Part shown: positions 10,253 through 22,936 of the stretch, piece by piece | Position numbering within the stretch: the first letter of the stretch is position 1 | How the letters are laid out: each line of letters begins with the position of its first letter | NCBI GenBank assembly: GCA_041393395.1 | Contig: JAWKKG010000004.1 | Span: 868,001 to 932,000 of the forward strand | Length of the DNA: 64,000 bases | Reading direction: 5' to 3' | Origin: JAGQIB01 sp041393395 | GTDB taxonomy: Bacteria; ARS69 | The notes under the pieces: generated by a model | Told to the model about the DNA's origin: nothing | The model's database searches: none | The model's input: the letters and a program-made list of their open reading frames with translations, nothing else | Position numbers and translations under genes: made by a program

Positions 10253-11921
10253 CGAGGGCGCGCGAGAGAAGCTGCACTTCATCCAGCGCATCATCCGCGA
10301 GCACAACACGTCCGGCCGCTTCGACGGTCGCGTCTGCACGCGCTTCCCTCCCGAACCGAACGGATATCTCCACATCGGCCACGCGAAGTCGATCTGCATC
10401 AACTTCGGGATCGCCGCGGAGTTCGGCGGGAAATGCAATCTCCGGTTCGACGACACGAACCCCATCAAGGAAGAGCAGGAGTTCGTCGACTCGATCGTGG
10501 CCGACGTGCGCTGGCTCGGCTTCGAGCCGGCGGAGATCCTCTACGCGTCCGACTACTACGGTCGCATGTGGGCCTGGGCCGAGGAGCTGATCGAGAAGGG
10601 GCTCGCCTACGTGTGCGATCTCACGCCGGACGAGGTCCGGCAGACCCGCGGCACGCTGACCGAGCCCGGACGGGAGAGCCCGTACCGGAGCCGTTCGGTC
10701 GCGGAGAACCTCGATCTGTTCCGTCGCATGCGGTCCGGTGAGTTCCCGGACGGCAGTCGCACGCTGCGCGCGAAGATCGACATGGCCGCCCCGAACCTGA
10801 ATCTGCGCGACCCCGTGATGTACCGGATCCTCACGGCGCACCACCACCGCACCGGCGACGCCTGGTGCGTCTATCCGATGTACGACTGGGCCCACCCTCT
10901 CTCCGACTCGGTGGAGGGGATCACCCACAGTCTCGCGAGCATCGAGTTCGAGAACCACCGCCCGCTCTACGACTGGTTCCTCGATTCGCTGGGGATCTAC
11001 CATCCGCAGCAGATCGAGTTCGCCCGCCTCGAGCTCTCGCACACGCTGGTGACGAAGCGGAAGCTCCGGGCGCTCGTCGAGGAGGGCCATGTGGCAGGTT
11101 GGGACGATCCCCGGATGCCGACGCTCGCGGCGATGCGACGTCGCGGCTACCCTCCCGCCGCCCTGCGCGATTTCGCCGCGCGGATCGGCGTCGCCAAGGA
11201 CGAGAATCTCGTGGAGTACGCGCTCCTCGAGCACTGTGTCCGCGAGGTGCTGAACCGCGAGGCGCCGCGATTCCTCGGTGTGCTCGACCCGCTGCGGGTC
11301 GTCCTCACGAACTGGCCCGAGGGCAAGGTCGAGATGCTGCCCGCGGTCAACAACCCGGAAGACGAATCGGCGGGCACCCGCGAGATCCCGTTCTCGGGCG
11401 AGCTCCTGATCGAGGCGGCCGACTTCATGGAGGACCCGCCGCGGAAGTTCTTCCGGTTGCGTCCCGGCGGCGAGGTCCGACTGCGCTGGGGCTACATCAT
11501 CCGGTGCGACGAGGTCGTGAAGGACGCGGCCGGCAAGGTCGTGGAGCTTCGCTGCACCTGCGATCTCGACACGCGGGGCGGCCACGCACCGGACGGTCGC
11601 AAGATCAAGGGAACGATCCACTGGGTCTCGGCCGCGCACGCGGTGCCGGCCACGGTGCGCCAGTACGGCGCGCTCTTCTCCGTGCCGGAGCCCGGGCGCG
11701 AGGAGGACTTCCGGACCGTGCTCGCCGAGGACTCGCTGGTGGAGATCGCGGAAGCCCGCGTGGAGCCCGCGCTGCGCGACGCGGAAGCCGGGTTCGGATT
11801 CCAGCTCGAGCGCCTCGGGTACTACTGCGTGGACTCGGACCGCACTGCGGATCGCCTCGTGCTGAATCGCACCGCGACTCTCCGCGACACGTGGGCGAAG
11901 ATCGCGGCCCAGGGCGACTGA
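10236..11921 (+). CDS. glnS: Glutamine--tRNA ligase
   Basis: A 561-residue GlnS, close to the usual ~555. The HIGH box is NGYLHIGHAKS (HIGH at residues 46-49); the KMSKS region is VTKRKL (from about residue 272) followed by the typical GWDDPRMPT and RRRGY segments. The beta-barrel anticodon-binding domains are present (EIPFSGELLIEAADFMEDPP). The start is the ATG at 10236, which overlaps the end of gltX by 17 bases; the frame is open further upstream inside gltX but has no conservation there. GlnS in bacteria is regarded as acquired from eukaryotes; its presence means Gln-tRNA can be made directly rather than through GatCAB. Confidence 0.97.
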
Positions 11922-12077
11922 GAGCGCGACCCAAGGCCCCTCGCTTCCCGGTTCGTCGCCACCTCCCCGATGGCAGCCGGCCCCGTTCGCCGGGGCGGGG
12001 CGCGCTCGCACCGATCTGATACACCGGAACGGCCGGAATGTTTTTTGGGGGCATCGACCGTTCGATACCTTCATGGC

Positions 12078-12107
12078 TTGCATTGCCGGACGGGCGTCCG
12101 CGATAGT
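12078..12107 (+). promoter_or_regulatory. Candidate promoter for the first secreted paralogue
   Basis: TTGCAT (12078-12083), an 18-base spacer, then GATAGT (12102-12107), ending 66 bases before the ATG at 12174. The second paralogue has the same layout (18-base spacer, xATAGT), which strengthens both calls. Confidence 0.45.
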
Positions 12108-12173
12108 GGAGATCCCCTCGAGTGCAGCCCGCGTCGTGCTCCCGACGCTCGGTCCGTCTACAGGAGGTACTTG

Positions 12174-12764
12174 ATGTCCACGCCGACCACTCCCTTCGAT
12201 TCGCCACGCGTACGCAACGTGCTGCTCGCAATGGGCGTGCTCGCCGCGTTCGCCGCGAGCTCCGCGCAGGCCACGAGTCTCTGCTTCACGAACGCGCCCC
12301 AGCAGGCGTTCACGCTGCCCCTGTACGACGGCTACGAAAGCGCCTGGGCCGGCTTCGACGAAGCGGGCAGCGGTTGCGATTACCTTGCCTGCGGTCCCGG
12401 TGACCAGGCCTTCCGCTGGACGATCAGCCGCAGCGACGCCGACCCGAACGACGTCGCGGGACCGGTCGTGGGGCCCGTCTTCTACCTCTACCTGTGGCTC
12501 GAGTGCACGAGTCTTCCCCCGGACGAGACGCCACTCGCGGCCGTGCTCCACGTGGAGCCGTCGTCCGACATCGAGCTGCTGGGCTTCGCCACGATGCCGG
12601 GCGCCGCGAACATCGGAACGTCGACCGATCTCGAGCTTGCGCTCGGCGTCGAGCAGATTCCCGTCGACGTGCCGTTCCTCGTGGGAACGTGGCCGGTGTT
12701 TCGGCCGGATCCTGTCTCGGTGGATTCCGAATCCTGGGGACGGATCAAGGCGACGTACCGCTAG
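12174..12764 (+). CDS. Secreted protein of unknown function, tandem paralogue 1
   Basis: A 196-residue protein. The ATG at 12174 is fixed by a perfect AGGAGG (12162-12167) six bases upstream and by a signal peptide (NVLLAMGVLAAFAASSAQA, cleavage near AQA-TS). The mature part begins with SLCFT and contains YESAWAGFDEAGSGCDY, FRWTISRSDADP, FYLYLWLEC and AAVLHVEPSSD, with four cysteines in all that could form two disulphides. The next gene shares all of these blocks, so the two are paralogues. I do not recognise the family. It looks like a small, beta-rich exported domain without a sorting signal. Confidence 0.8.
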   Translation: MSTPTTPFDSPRVRNVLLAMGVLAAFAASSAQATSLCFTNAPQQAFTLPLYDGYESAWAGFDEAGSGCDYLACGPGDQAFRWTISRSDADPNDVAGPVVGPVFYLYLWLECTSLPPDETPLAAVLHVEPSSDIELLGFATMPGAANIGTSTDLELALGVEQIPVDVPFLVGTWPVFRPDPVSVDSESWGRIKATYR

Positions 12765-12810
12765 CGGACATTTCTTTGGCGGCGCCGCCGAAGGACCCAA
12801 CCTTGCGCGC

Positions 12811-12840
12811 GCGGGCGTCGATCTCCCGATCGGCGCCCGC
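12811..12840 (+). other. Long perfect hairpin between the two paralogues
   Basis: GCGGGCG-T-CGATC (12811-12823) pairs with GATCG-G-CGCCCGC (12828-12840): 13 base pairs with one G-U wobble around a TCCC loop. No T-run follows on either strand, so it is not a standard intrinsic terminator; it could protect the 3' end of the first transcript. Confidence 0.5.
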
Positions 12841-12860
12841 GACTCGCGTCCGTAGGTCAC

Positions 12861-12890
12861 TTGCGGTTCCGCGCGGTCCATGACAATAGT
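12861..12890 (+). promoter_or_regulatory. Candidate promoter for the second secreted paralogue
   Basis: TTGCGG (12861-12866), an 18-base spacer, then AATAGT (12885-12890), ending 60 bases before the ATG at 12951. The layout matches the promoter candidate of the first paralogue, so the regulatory region may have been duplicated along with the gene. Confidence 0.45.
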
Positions 12891-12950
12891 CGGGCACTCC
12901 CCTGTCCTTCACGCGGGGTCGCCCGACGCCGCCCTCTCGAGGAGGCCGCC

Positions 12951-13559
12951 ATGAACTTGCTGGCCCGCATCACCCGTCGAAGTGAACTCCGAATCGTCGC
13001 CCCGCTGTGCGCGATTGCCGCGCTGGCCGGATGGGCGGCACCGGCGGGAGCCGTTTCCCTCTGCTTCACGGCCGATCCGCAGATCACGATCACGCGGCTC
13101 AACTCCTCGCCCATCACCACGAACTACGAATCTGCGTGGCTGGGATTCGACGGCGAGGGGTCCGGATGCGAGTTCGGTTCGTGCGGCGGCGGCACGCATC
13201 CCTTCCGCTGGACGATCAGCCGAAGCGACACGGACCCGCTGGACAACTCCGGCGCCCCGTCAGGTCCGGTGTTCTTTCTCTACCTCTGGCTCGAATGCGA
13301 CGCCGGTCTCCCGAGCGACGAGAGACTCTGGGCCGCCGTGTTGCACGTCGAGGCCTCGGACGACGTCCAGATCCTGGGCTACACGGCCGCCGACGGCACA
13401 CTGAACATCGGGACCGCCACCGACCTCGAGCTCGCGTTCGGAGTCTCGGGATCCGTCCAGACGACTCCCTTCGTCGCCGGAGCGTGGCCCTGCTTCGTGG
13501 AGGGCCCCGTGCCGGTGGACGGCACGACGTGGGCCGGGATCAAGGACATCTACCGCTAG
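12951..13559 (+). CDS. Secreted protein of unknown function, tandem paralogue 2
   Basis: A 202-residue paralogue of the preceding gene. AGGAGG (12940-12945) lies five bases before the ATG, and a signal peptide (IVAPLCAIAALAGWAAPAGA, cleavage near AGA-VS) follows a short basic start. The mature region repeats the blocks SLCFT, YESAWLGFDGEGSGCEF, FRWTISRSDTDP, FFLYLWLEC, AAVLHVEASDD and LNIGTATDLELAFGV, with the cysteines at matching places. By eye roughly half of the mature residues are shared. Separate promoters and ribosome sites suggest the copies are expressed independently. Function unknown. Confidence 0.8.
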   Translation: MNLLARITRRSELRIVAPLCAIAALAGWAAPAGAVSLCFTADPQITITRLNSSPITTNYESAWLGFDGEGSGCEFGSCGGGTHPFRWTISRSDTDPLDNSGAPSGPVFFLYLWLECDAGLPSDERLWAAVLHVEASDDVQILGYTAADGTLNIGTATDLELAFGVSGSVQTTPFVAGAWPCFVEGPVPVDGTTWAGIKDIYR

Positions 13560-13595
13560 TCGAGTCGTCCGCGCCGCGGATGCCGCGAACGGCCG

Positions 13596-13633
13596 AAAAA
13601 GAGAACGCCCCCGGTCCGCGAAGACCGGGGGCG
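13596..13633 (-). terminator. Intrinsic terminator of the rpsO-pnp transcript
   Basis: On the minus strand an 11-bp perfect stem (13633-13623 with 13616-13606; CGCCCCCGGTC / GACCGGGGGCG) with a TTCGCG loop is followed by TTCTCTTTTT (13605-13596). It lies 27 bases after the pnp stop codon. Confidence 0.9.
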
Positions 13634-13659
13634 CTCGACGTTTCGACGAGAGGTTCCGC

Positions 13660-15870
<2,211 letters not shown>

Positions 15871-16000
15871 GGAATTCGGGTTCCTTTCGTCCGCCCACCC
15901 GGGCGGTGATGGCATTGCGCCTGACGTGGCCTCCCACCGGGCGGCGGGAAGACCGGATCCGGCGACGACGGCATCTGCCGCGCGCCCCCGAAACGTTTCG

Positions 16001-16025
16001 GCCGCCCCTCGGGGTGAGGGGCGGC
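16001..16025 (-). promoter_or_regulatory. Hairpin in the rpsO-pnp intergenic region
   Basis: A 9-bp perfect stem (GCCGCCCCT / AGGGGCGGC) with a seven-base loop lies 17 bases after rpsO. On the transcript it is followed by the palindrome CGAAACGTTTCG instead of a clean U-run. In E. coli the same gap holds a partial terminator and an RNase III site controlling pnp; a similar attenuating or processing role is plausible here but unproven. Confidence 0.5.
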
Positions 16026-16041
16026 GCGAGAAGGGATCCGC

Positions 16042-16311
16042 CTACTTGCGGATACCGAGCTCTTTGATGATCGTGCGGTAGCGCTCGACCTTGTTCGCCT
16101 TCAGGTAATCGAGAAGGCGTCGCCGGCGACCGACCAGCTTCAGCAGGCCGCGACGCGAATGGTGGTCCCGCTTGTGGACCTTGAAGTGCTCGGTGAGGTA
16201 GTTGATCCGCTCCGTGAGGAGCGCGATCTGGACCTCGGGGGAGCCGCTGTCGGACTCGTGCAGCCGGAACCGGCTGATCACCCCCGACTTGTCCTCCTTC
16301 GACATCGTCAT
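16042..16311 (-). CDS. rpsO: 30S ribosomal protein S15
   Basis: An 89-residue S15, the standard length. Conserved segments include LHESDSGSPEVQIALLTERI, HFKVHKRDHHSRRGLL and the basic C-terminal half (RRRRLLDYLKANKVERY). It binds the central domain of 16S rRNA early in small-subunit assembly. The ATG at 16311 is chosen because AAAGGAGA (16330-16323) lies about 12 bases upstream; the frame continues upstream without conservation. It sits between ribF and pnp in the nusA-type operon. A compact hairpin directly ahead of the ribosome site may serve in autoregulation. Confidence 0.97.
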   Translation of the reverse strand: MTMSKEDKSGVISRFRLHESDSGSPEVQIALLTERINYLTEHFKVHKRDHHSRRGLLKLVGRRRRLLDYLKANKVERYRTIIKELGIRK

Positions 16312-16331
16312 GTTGCTCAGATTCTCCTTTT

Positions 16332-16347
16332 GTCCCCGCTCGGGGAC
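16332..16347 (-). promoter_or_regulatory. Leader hairpin abutting the rpsO ribosome-binding site
   Basis: GTCCCC-GAGC-GGGGAC on the minus strand forms a six-to-seven-bp hairpin that ends one base before the AAAAGGAGA ribosome site. S15 autoregulates its own mRNA through leader structures in several bacterial groups, so this is a candidate site; the fold is too small to assign to a known leader class. Confidence 0.4.
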
Positions 16348-16415
16348 GCGACCCTGTGTCTCCAGAAACCTATCCAGGACGAGGGCCGCTCCGAAAACTC
16401 GCATTCGTACGCGAA

Positions 16416-17408
16416 TCAGCCGGGCAATCTATCAGACCGGCCGGAGCCGGGCAAGGCCTTTCCCGGGGCCTCCCCGGCATCCTGGAGCCGTTCCAGCGCC
16501 TCCGCGACGTCCCGACGGATCCTCTCCACGAGCGCCTGCCGGTCCGGGAACGCCCGCTCCTCCCGGATCCGGTCCACGACCTCCAGGGCCAGCTCCCGGC
16601 CCGTCAGATCGCCTCGGAACCCGGGAATGTGGACCTCCAGGACGGGTTCGCCCGCCCCGAACGTCGGCCGGACCCCCCAGTTGACCACGGCGGGCCGCCT
16701 CTCCGGATCCGGCAGGATCCGCACCCGGACGGCATAGACGCCCAAAGCCGGCAGCAGCTTCCCGTTCTTTCCCACATCGACATTCGCGGTCGGGAAATCG
16801 AGGGTTCTTCCGACCCCCCGGCCGGGGACGACCTGCCCGACGACCAGGTACGGGTGCCCGAGCAGCCGGCCCGCCTCGGCCACGTCGCCGGCCTCGATTC
16901 GCTCCCGGATCCGGGAGGACGAGATCGGCGCGTCCCCGTCGAGCGTGGGCGGCACCCGGAGGACCTCGAAGCCCTCCTGCGCGCCGATCGCGCGCAACTC
17001 CTCGTAGCCGCCGGTGCGATCCTTGCCCATTCGGAAGTCGTACCCGATCACGAGCGACGCGAGCGTCGTCCCCGGCGGCAGGAGGCCGGCCAGGAACTCC
17101 GTCGGGGCGGAGGCGGCGGTCGCGCGGTCGAACGCACGGACGATCACGGCATCCGGGCTCGGCCCGATCTCCCGGAGCAGACGAACCCGCTCCTCGGCCG
17201 TCGTGAGGAGCGGCGGCGCGAACTCGGGGCGCAGTACGGCGAGCGGATGCGGGTCGAGCGTCACGGCCAGCGCGCGCCCCGCGGGTGCGACCGCCCGCAG
17301 CTGCGCGAGAACGGCCTGGTGCCCGCGGTGGACGCCGTCGAACACGCCGACCGTGATCGCGATCGGACCCTGCCAGGGTAGCTCGCGCGCGTCCTTCCCC
17401 GAGATCAC
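16416..17408 (-). CDS. ribF: Bifunctional riboflavin kinase / FAD synthetase
   Basis: A 330-residue RibF making FMN and then FAD from riboflavin. The N-terminal FAD synthetase half has the nucleotidyltransferase motif VGVFDGVHRGHQAVL (about residues 21-35), with VIGYDFRMGKDRTGG and ISSSRIRERIEAGDV further on. The C-terminal riboflavin kinase half shows GRGVGRTLDFPTANVD (kinase PTAN motif), YAVRV and the EVHIPGFRGDLTG segment. The GTG start overlaps the truB stop by four bases (GTGA). The truB-ribF order is the common bacterial arrangement in nusA-infB operons. Confidence 0.96.
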   Translation of the reverse strand: MISGKDARELPWQGPIAITVGVFDGVHRGHQAVLAQLRAVAPAGRALAVTLDPHPLAVLRPEFAPPLLTTAEERVRLLREIGPSPDAVIVRAFDRATAASAPTEFLAGLLPPGTTLASLVIGYDFRMGKDRTGGYEELRAIGAQEGFEVLRVPPTLDGDAPISSSRIRERIEAGDVAEAGRLLGHPYLVVGQVVPGRGVGRTLDFPTANVDVGKNGKLLPALGVYAVRVRILPDPERRPAVVNWGVRPTFGAGEPVLEVHIPGFRGDLTGRELALEVVDRIREERAFPDRQALVERIRRDVAEALERLQDAGEAPGKALPGSGRSDRLPG

Positions 17409-18304
17409 GACGTTCGCCGCCCCCGCCCCCAGGTCGACCCCGGCGGGAACAGGTGCAGGACGCGCACGCCTTCGTCGTCGATCCGGGCGATGCCGCCGTG
17501 GCGGCCGCCCGGAAGGCGGACCCGTACGACGCCCTCCACGTCTTCCGGTGCTCGGTCGCGCGGCAACAGGGCACCGGCCCGCACCGGGTCCGGGCCCGTG
17601 GAGAGATCACACTCCGGCAGGAACTCCAGCGCCTGGTCCGGGTCGACCTTCGCCCGCCCGATCGCGGCGGCCGCATCGGCCTCCTCGAGCGCCGCCCACG
17701 GCACGGCATTCTCCAGGGAGAAACCGCCCTGCCGAGAGCGCACGAGCCGGGCGAGATGTCCTCCGCAGCCGAGCCGCGCCCCGAGATCGTGCACGAGGGT
17801 GCGGACGTACGTCCCCTTGGAACACGTCACGACGAACTCGAAATCCGCGCCGTCGATCGACGTGATCTCGAAGGAACGCACGTGCACGGTCCGCGCCGGT
17901 CGCTCCACCTCGACCCCCTTGCGCGCGAGCCGGTACAGCTTCTGCCCGTCGATCTTCACGGCCGAGAACATGGGCGGAATCTGCTCGATGCGACCGAGGA
18001 ACTCCCGGGCCGCCTCCCGCAGATTTTCGAGCGTGACGTCCACCTTGCGTTCCGCGAGCACCTGTCCGCTCGCGTCCTGGGTGTCGGTGACGACCCCGAG
18101 ACGCCCCACGCCGCGGTACTCCTTCTCCCCTTCCATGAGGAAGGCGGAGATCTTCGTGGCGTTGCCGACACACAGCACGAGCACGCCTGTTGCATCGGGA
18201 TCGAGCGTTCCGGCGTGGCCGACCTTGGCGCCGGACAGCACGCGGCGAACGCGGGCCACCACGTCGTGCGACGTGCGTCCCGCCGGCTTGTCCACGGCGA
18301 ACAC
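17405..18304 (-). CDS. truB: tRNA pseudouridine(55) synthase
   Basis: A 299-residue TruB that converts U55 in the T-loop of tRNAs. The catalytic motif GHAGTLDPDATGVLVL places the catalytic Asp at about residue 35; SFEITSIDGADFEF and CSKGTYVRTLVHDLGARLG are also conserved. The start is uncertain: the GTG at 18304 gives the usual length (FAVDKPAGRTSHDVV at the N-terminus) and lies ten bases after the nrnA stop, but the frame stays open to an ATG at 18445 inside nrnA. The part upstream of 18304 is Ser/Arg-rich and looks non-coding in this frame. It overlaps ribF by four bases. Confidence 0.93.
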   Translation of the reverse strand: MFAVDKPAGRTSHDVVARVRRVLSGAKVGHAGTLDPDATGVLVLCVGNATKISAFLMEGEKEYRGVGRLGVVTDTQDASGQVLAERKVDVTLENLREAAREFLGRIEQIPPMFSAVKIDGQKLYRLARKGVEVERPARTVHVRSFEITSIDGADFEFVVTCSKGTYVRTLVHDLGARLGCGGHLARLVRSRQGGFSLENAVPWAALEEADAAAAIGRAKVDPDQALEFLPECDLSTGPDPVRAGALLPRDRAPEDVEGVVRVRLPGGRHGGIARIDDEGVRVLHLFPPGSTWGRGRRTS

Positions 18305-18314
18305 GCCGGGCGGC

Positions 18315-19277
18315 TCAGACCAGGCTTTCGAGGTGTTCCGCGACGGCGACGAGGACTCGCGCTTTCGCTTCTTCGAGCGGGAACGGAAGTCTTGCTCCGG
18401 ACGCGCTGGAGTGTCCGCCTCCCCCGAACCGGCTTGCCACGCCATGGATGCTCACTCCTCCGTTGGAACGGAAACTGACCTTCGTGCCCCCTTCCGTCTC
18501 GCGGAAGAACAGCCCGACCGAAACTCCCTCGACGGAGCGCGCCAGCCCCGAGAAACCGTCGGCATCCTCCGACGTGGCGCCGCACTCCTCGAGCATGCGA
18601 TTCGTGACCTGCACGCACGCGACCCGGCCCTGCTCGTGCACCTCGAGCGTGGCCAGCACGGCGCCGAGCAGCCGCAACGACGACGGCGAGTGCGTCGCGT
18701 AGACGCGCGTCGCGATCCGCGAAGCCTCGGCCCCGAGCCGCGTCAGCTCCGCCGCAGCCGCCAGGCCGCGCGCGTCCGTGTTCGAGAACGTGAACCGCCC
18801 GGTGTCCGTGACGATCCCCGTGTACAGGAAGCTCGCGACCTCGGCGTCGATCGTGAAGTCGTGGTCGCGGGCGAGCTCGTACAGGAGCAGCGCCGTCGCG
18901 CACGCGGTGGGATCCACGAACGCCGGCGCGCCGAAGCGCGAGTTGTCCGGATGATGGTCGACGTTCGCGAGCGGCCGGCTCCCGTCCGCCAGCGGCTCCA
19001 GGCTCGCGAGTCGCGAGGGAGACGTGGAGTCGAGCACCACCACCGCCTCGGTCTCGGGATCGAGGTCCTCGAGCGACGCCCCCACCTCGTCCGTGCGCGG
19101 CAGGAAACGGTAGGTGTCGGGGACACCGCCGGGCAGCAGCACCTGCGCGACCCGCCCCTCGGCCCGGAGCATCCCGGCGAGGCCGAGGGCCGACCCGATC
19201 GCGTCGCCGTCCGGGTCGACGTGACCGAGAATCACGAAGCTCCGGTGCGCCCGGAGGAAGGCCGCGATCTCACGCAT
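18315..19277 (-). CDS. nrnA: DHH/DHHA1 phosphoesterase (NrnA-like nanoRNase / pAp phosphatase)
   Basis: A 320-residue DHH-family phosphoesterase. Motifs: GHVDPDGDAIGS (residues 18-29), VVVLD, the DHH triad in NVDHHPDN, TGIVTDTGRF, and the C-terminal DHHA1 signature RFGGGGHSSASG. NrnA-type enzymes degrade 2-5 nt RNA fragments and dephosphorylate pAp. The ATG at 19277 is supported by GGAGGG (19290-19285) seven bases upstream and overlaps the end of rbfA by eight bases. Between rbfA and truB is a standard location for this gene. It is the third RNA-degrading enzyme in the window, with PNPase and RNase G. Confidence 0.92.
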   Translation of the reverse strand: MREIAAFLRAHRSFVILGHVDPDGDAIGSALGLAGMLRAEGRVAQVLLPGGVPDTYRFLPRTDEVGASLEDLDPETEAVVVLDSTSPSRLASLEPLADGSRPLANVDHHPDNSRFGAPAFVDPTACATALLLYELARDHDFTIDAEVASFLYTGIVTDTGRFTFSNTDARGLAAAAELTRLGAEASRIATRVYATHSPSSLRLLGAVLATLEVHEQGRVACVQVTNRMLEECGATSEDADGFSGLARSVEGVSVGLFFRETEGGTKVSFRSNGGVSIHGVASRFGGGGHSSASGARLPFPLEEAKARVLVAVAEHLESLV

Positions 19278-19662
19278 CCGGGCGCCCTCCGTTTCCGTCC
19301 TCGGCCTCGCCGGGATCCGCCTCGGGGCCGAGGCCGCGCAGCGCCTCGTCCACGCGGAAGCCGCGATCGACCGCATCGTCGTAGAGGAAGCGCAGGCGCG
19401 GCACGCGACGCATGCGCACCGCCTTCGCGATCTCCGATTGCAGGAAGGGAGCCGCGCTCCGGAGGCCGGCCAGCGAGCGCTCGCGCACCGCGCTGTCGCC
19501 GAGGACGGTCACCCACACGCGGGCCGTGTCGAACTCCGGCGAGACCTGGACGCGGGTCACGGACACGAGTCCGATCCTCGGATCCGCCACCTTGTCGAGC
19601 AGCGCCTCGCCGATCACACGACGAACGACATCGTCGATTCTCTTCATGCGGTTCGAACGCAT
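19270..19662 (-). CDS. rbfA: 30S ribosome-binding factor A
   Basis: A 130-residue RbfA, a single KH-like domain protein needed for late 16S rRNA maturation. The N-terminus MRSNRMKRIDDVVRRVIGEA, then DPRIGLVSVTRVQVSPEF and MRRVPRLRFLYDDAVDRG fit the family. The ATG at 19662 is preceded by a GAGG five bases upstream; a GTG two codons earlier lies too close to that site. The C-terminal ~25 residues are an acidic/Gly tail. It sits between ylxP and nrnA in the translation operon. Confidence 0.94.
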   Translation of the reverse strand: MRSNRMKRIDDVVRRVIGEALLDKVADPRIGLVSVTRVQVSPEFDTARVWVTVLGDSAVRERSLAGLRSAAPFLQSEIAKAVRMRRVPRLRFLYDDAVDRGFRVDEALRGLGPEADPGEAEDGNGGRPDA

Positions 19663-19669
19663 GTCCACC

Positions 19670-19951
19670 TCACCAGCGATCGCGCACGGCTTCCACGATC
19701 AGGATCCGGGGATCCGACTCGAGGTACCGCTCGATCTCGTCCAGGATCCGTTCCACGAGGGCGCCGTTTCCCGCGACCGCCGCGATGCCGAGCTCGGCTC
19801 GCGCGTGCAGGTCCTGGCTCCCCGTCTCCGCGATCGCCACCGGGAACCGGTGTCGGATCCGCTCCTTCAGGCTCTTGACGATCTTCCGTTTCGCCTTCAG
19901 CGAGTCCGATCCGGGAATCCGGAAATCGACCTCGAGCGTGGCGACGCGCAT
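19670..19951 (-). CDS. ylxP: DUF503 (YlxP-like) protein
   Basis: A 93-residue DUF503 protein (MRVATLEVDFRIPGSDSLKA, KAKRKIVKSLKERIRHRF), commonly found between infB and rbfA and thought to assist ribosome biogenesis. The ATG at 19951 has AAGGT four bases upstream; the GTG two codons earlier would overlap that site. It lies 24 bases after infB and seven before rbfA. Confidence 0.9.
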   Translation of the reverse strand: MRVATLEVDFRIPGSDSLKAKRKIVKSLKERIRHRFPVAIAETGSQDLHARAELGIAAVAGNGALVERILDEIERYLESDPRILIVEAVRDRW

Positions 19952-19975
19952 TCCCACCTTCGTCCACCGGTGCGG

Positions 19976-22296
<2,321 letters not shown>

Positions 22297-22300
<4 letters not shown>

Positions 22301-22689
22301 GTCTTGCTGCCTCCCCGCTTCGAGGGGCCTTCGTCGGGCCCGTGTCCGGTATCCGCGCTGTCCTGCCGCGTCAGCTCGGCCCGTATCGCGTGGGCCAGGT
22401 TGCGGTCGGTCATTCCGATCACCGCGACCCGGTTCCGTCCGACCCATTCCCCCAGGCCGTCGGCGTCGACGGTCAGGAGGCCCAGCGGCACCCCTTCCTC
22501 CTCCGCCAGGCGCTCGAGGCGTTCCTGGTCCCGCGGGGAGCCCCCCCGCGCGAGGAGAATCAGATGGACCTGGCCGCGGCGCATCGCCGCGCGGGTCTCG
22601 CGCGATCCGAGCGACAGGCTCCGCGCACGCGCGCCGAGCCCCAAAAGGCGACGGATCTTCTCAGTTTTCAAGTTTTTCGCCCGGAGCAT
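22297..22689 (-). CDS. ylxQ: L7Ae/L30e-family RNA-binding protein (YlxQ-like)
   Basis: A 130-residue protein in the position of YlxQ between ylxR and infB. It has the L7Ae-fold pattern: a short helix (KIRRLLGLGARARSLSLGSR), VHLILLARGGSPRD, a Leu-rich middle and GRNRVAVIGMTDRNLAHAI near the end. The family binds kink-turn RNA; the exact target of YlxQ is not settled. The ATG at 22689 has GGAGG eleven bases upstream and overlaps the end of ylxR by 29 bases. The last ~15 residues are a Gly/Ser/Lys tail overlapping infB. Confidence 0.8.
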
Positions 22690-22936
22690 TCTCGCCCCGG
22701 CCTCCGCGAATCGCAAGCCGGAACGCTTCCTCCGATCCCTCCAGATCCGGACCCCGCTTCCGGGCCCGGCGTCGGAACTCCTCCCAGCACGCTTCCGTGC
22801 GACACAGGTACGCACCGCGCGCAGGTCGCCGGCGCCGTCCGTCGGGCCACGCGACCCCGCGTTCGTCGACGGTCCAGCGCAGCAGCTCGCCCTGCTCGGC
22901 CCGGCGGCGACACGCCACGCAGGTCCGGGTCGGCAC
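22661..22936 (-). CDS. ylxR: DUF448 (YlxR) protein
   Basis: A 91-residue YlxR homologue, short and easily missed. It opens with PTRTCVACRRRAEQGELLRW, the family's signature with paired cysteines, and continues ARGAYLCRTEACWEEF. YlxR is an RNA-binding or nucleoid-associated protein encoded just after nusA. The start is a GTG sharing one base with the nusA stop (TAGTG), which fixes the reading frame and suggests translational re-initiation. It overlaps ylxQ at its 3' end. Confidence 0.9.
   Translation of the reverse strand: MPTRTCVACRRRAEQGELLRWTVDERGVAWPDGRRRRPARGAYLCRTEACWEEFRRRARKRGPDLEGSEEAFRLAIRGGRGENAPGEKLEN

Noticed and set aside
12024..12046. Weak hairpin plus TTTTTT after glnS
   Set aside because: The only stem is CCGG/CCGG with a mismatched base, too weak for an intrinsic terminator despite the T-run. 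The region also sits just upstream of a promoter candidate.
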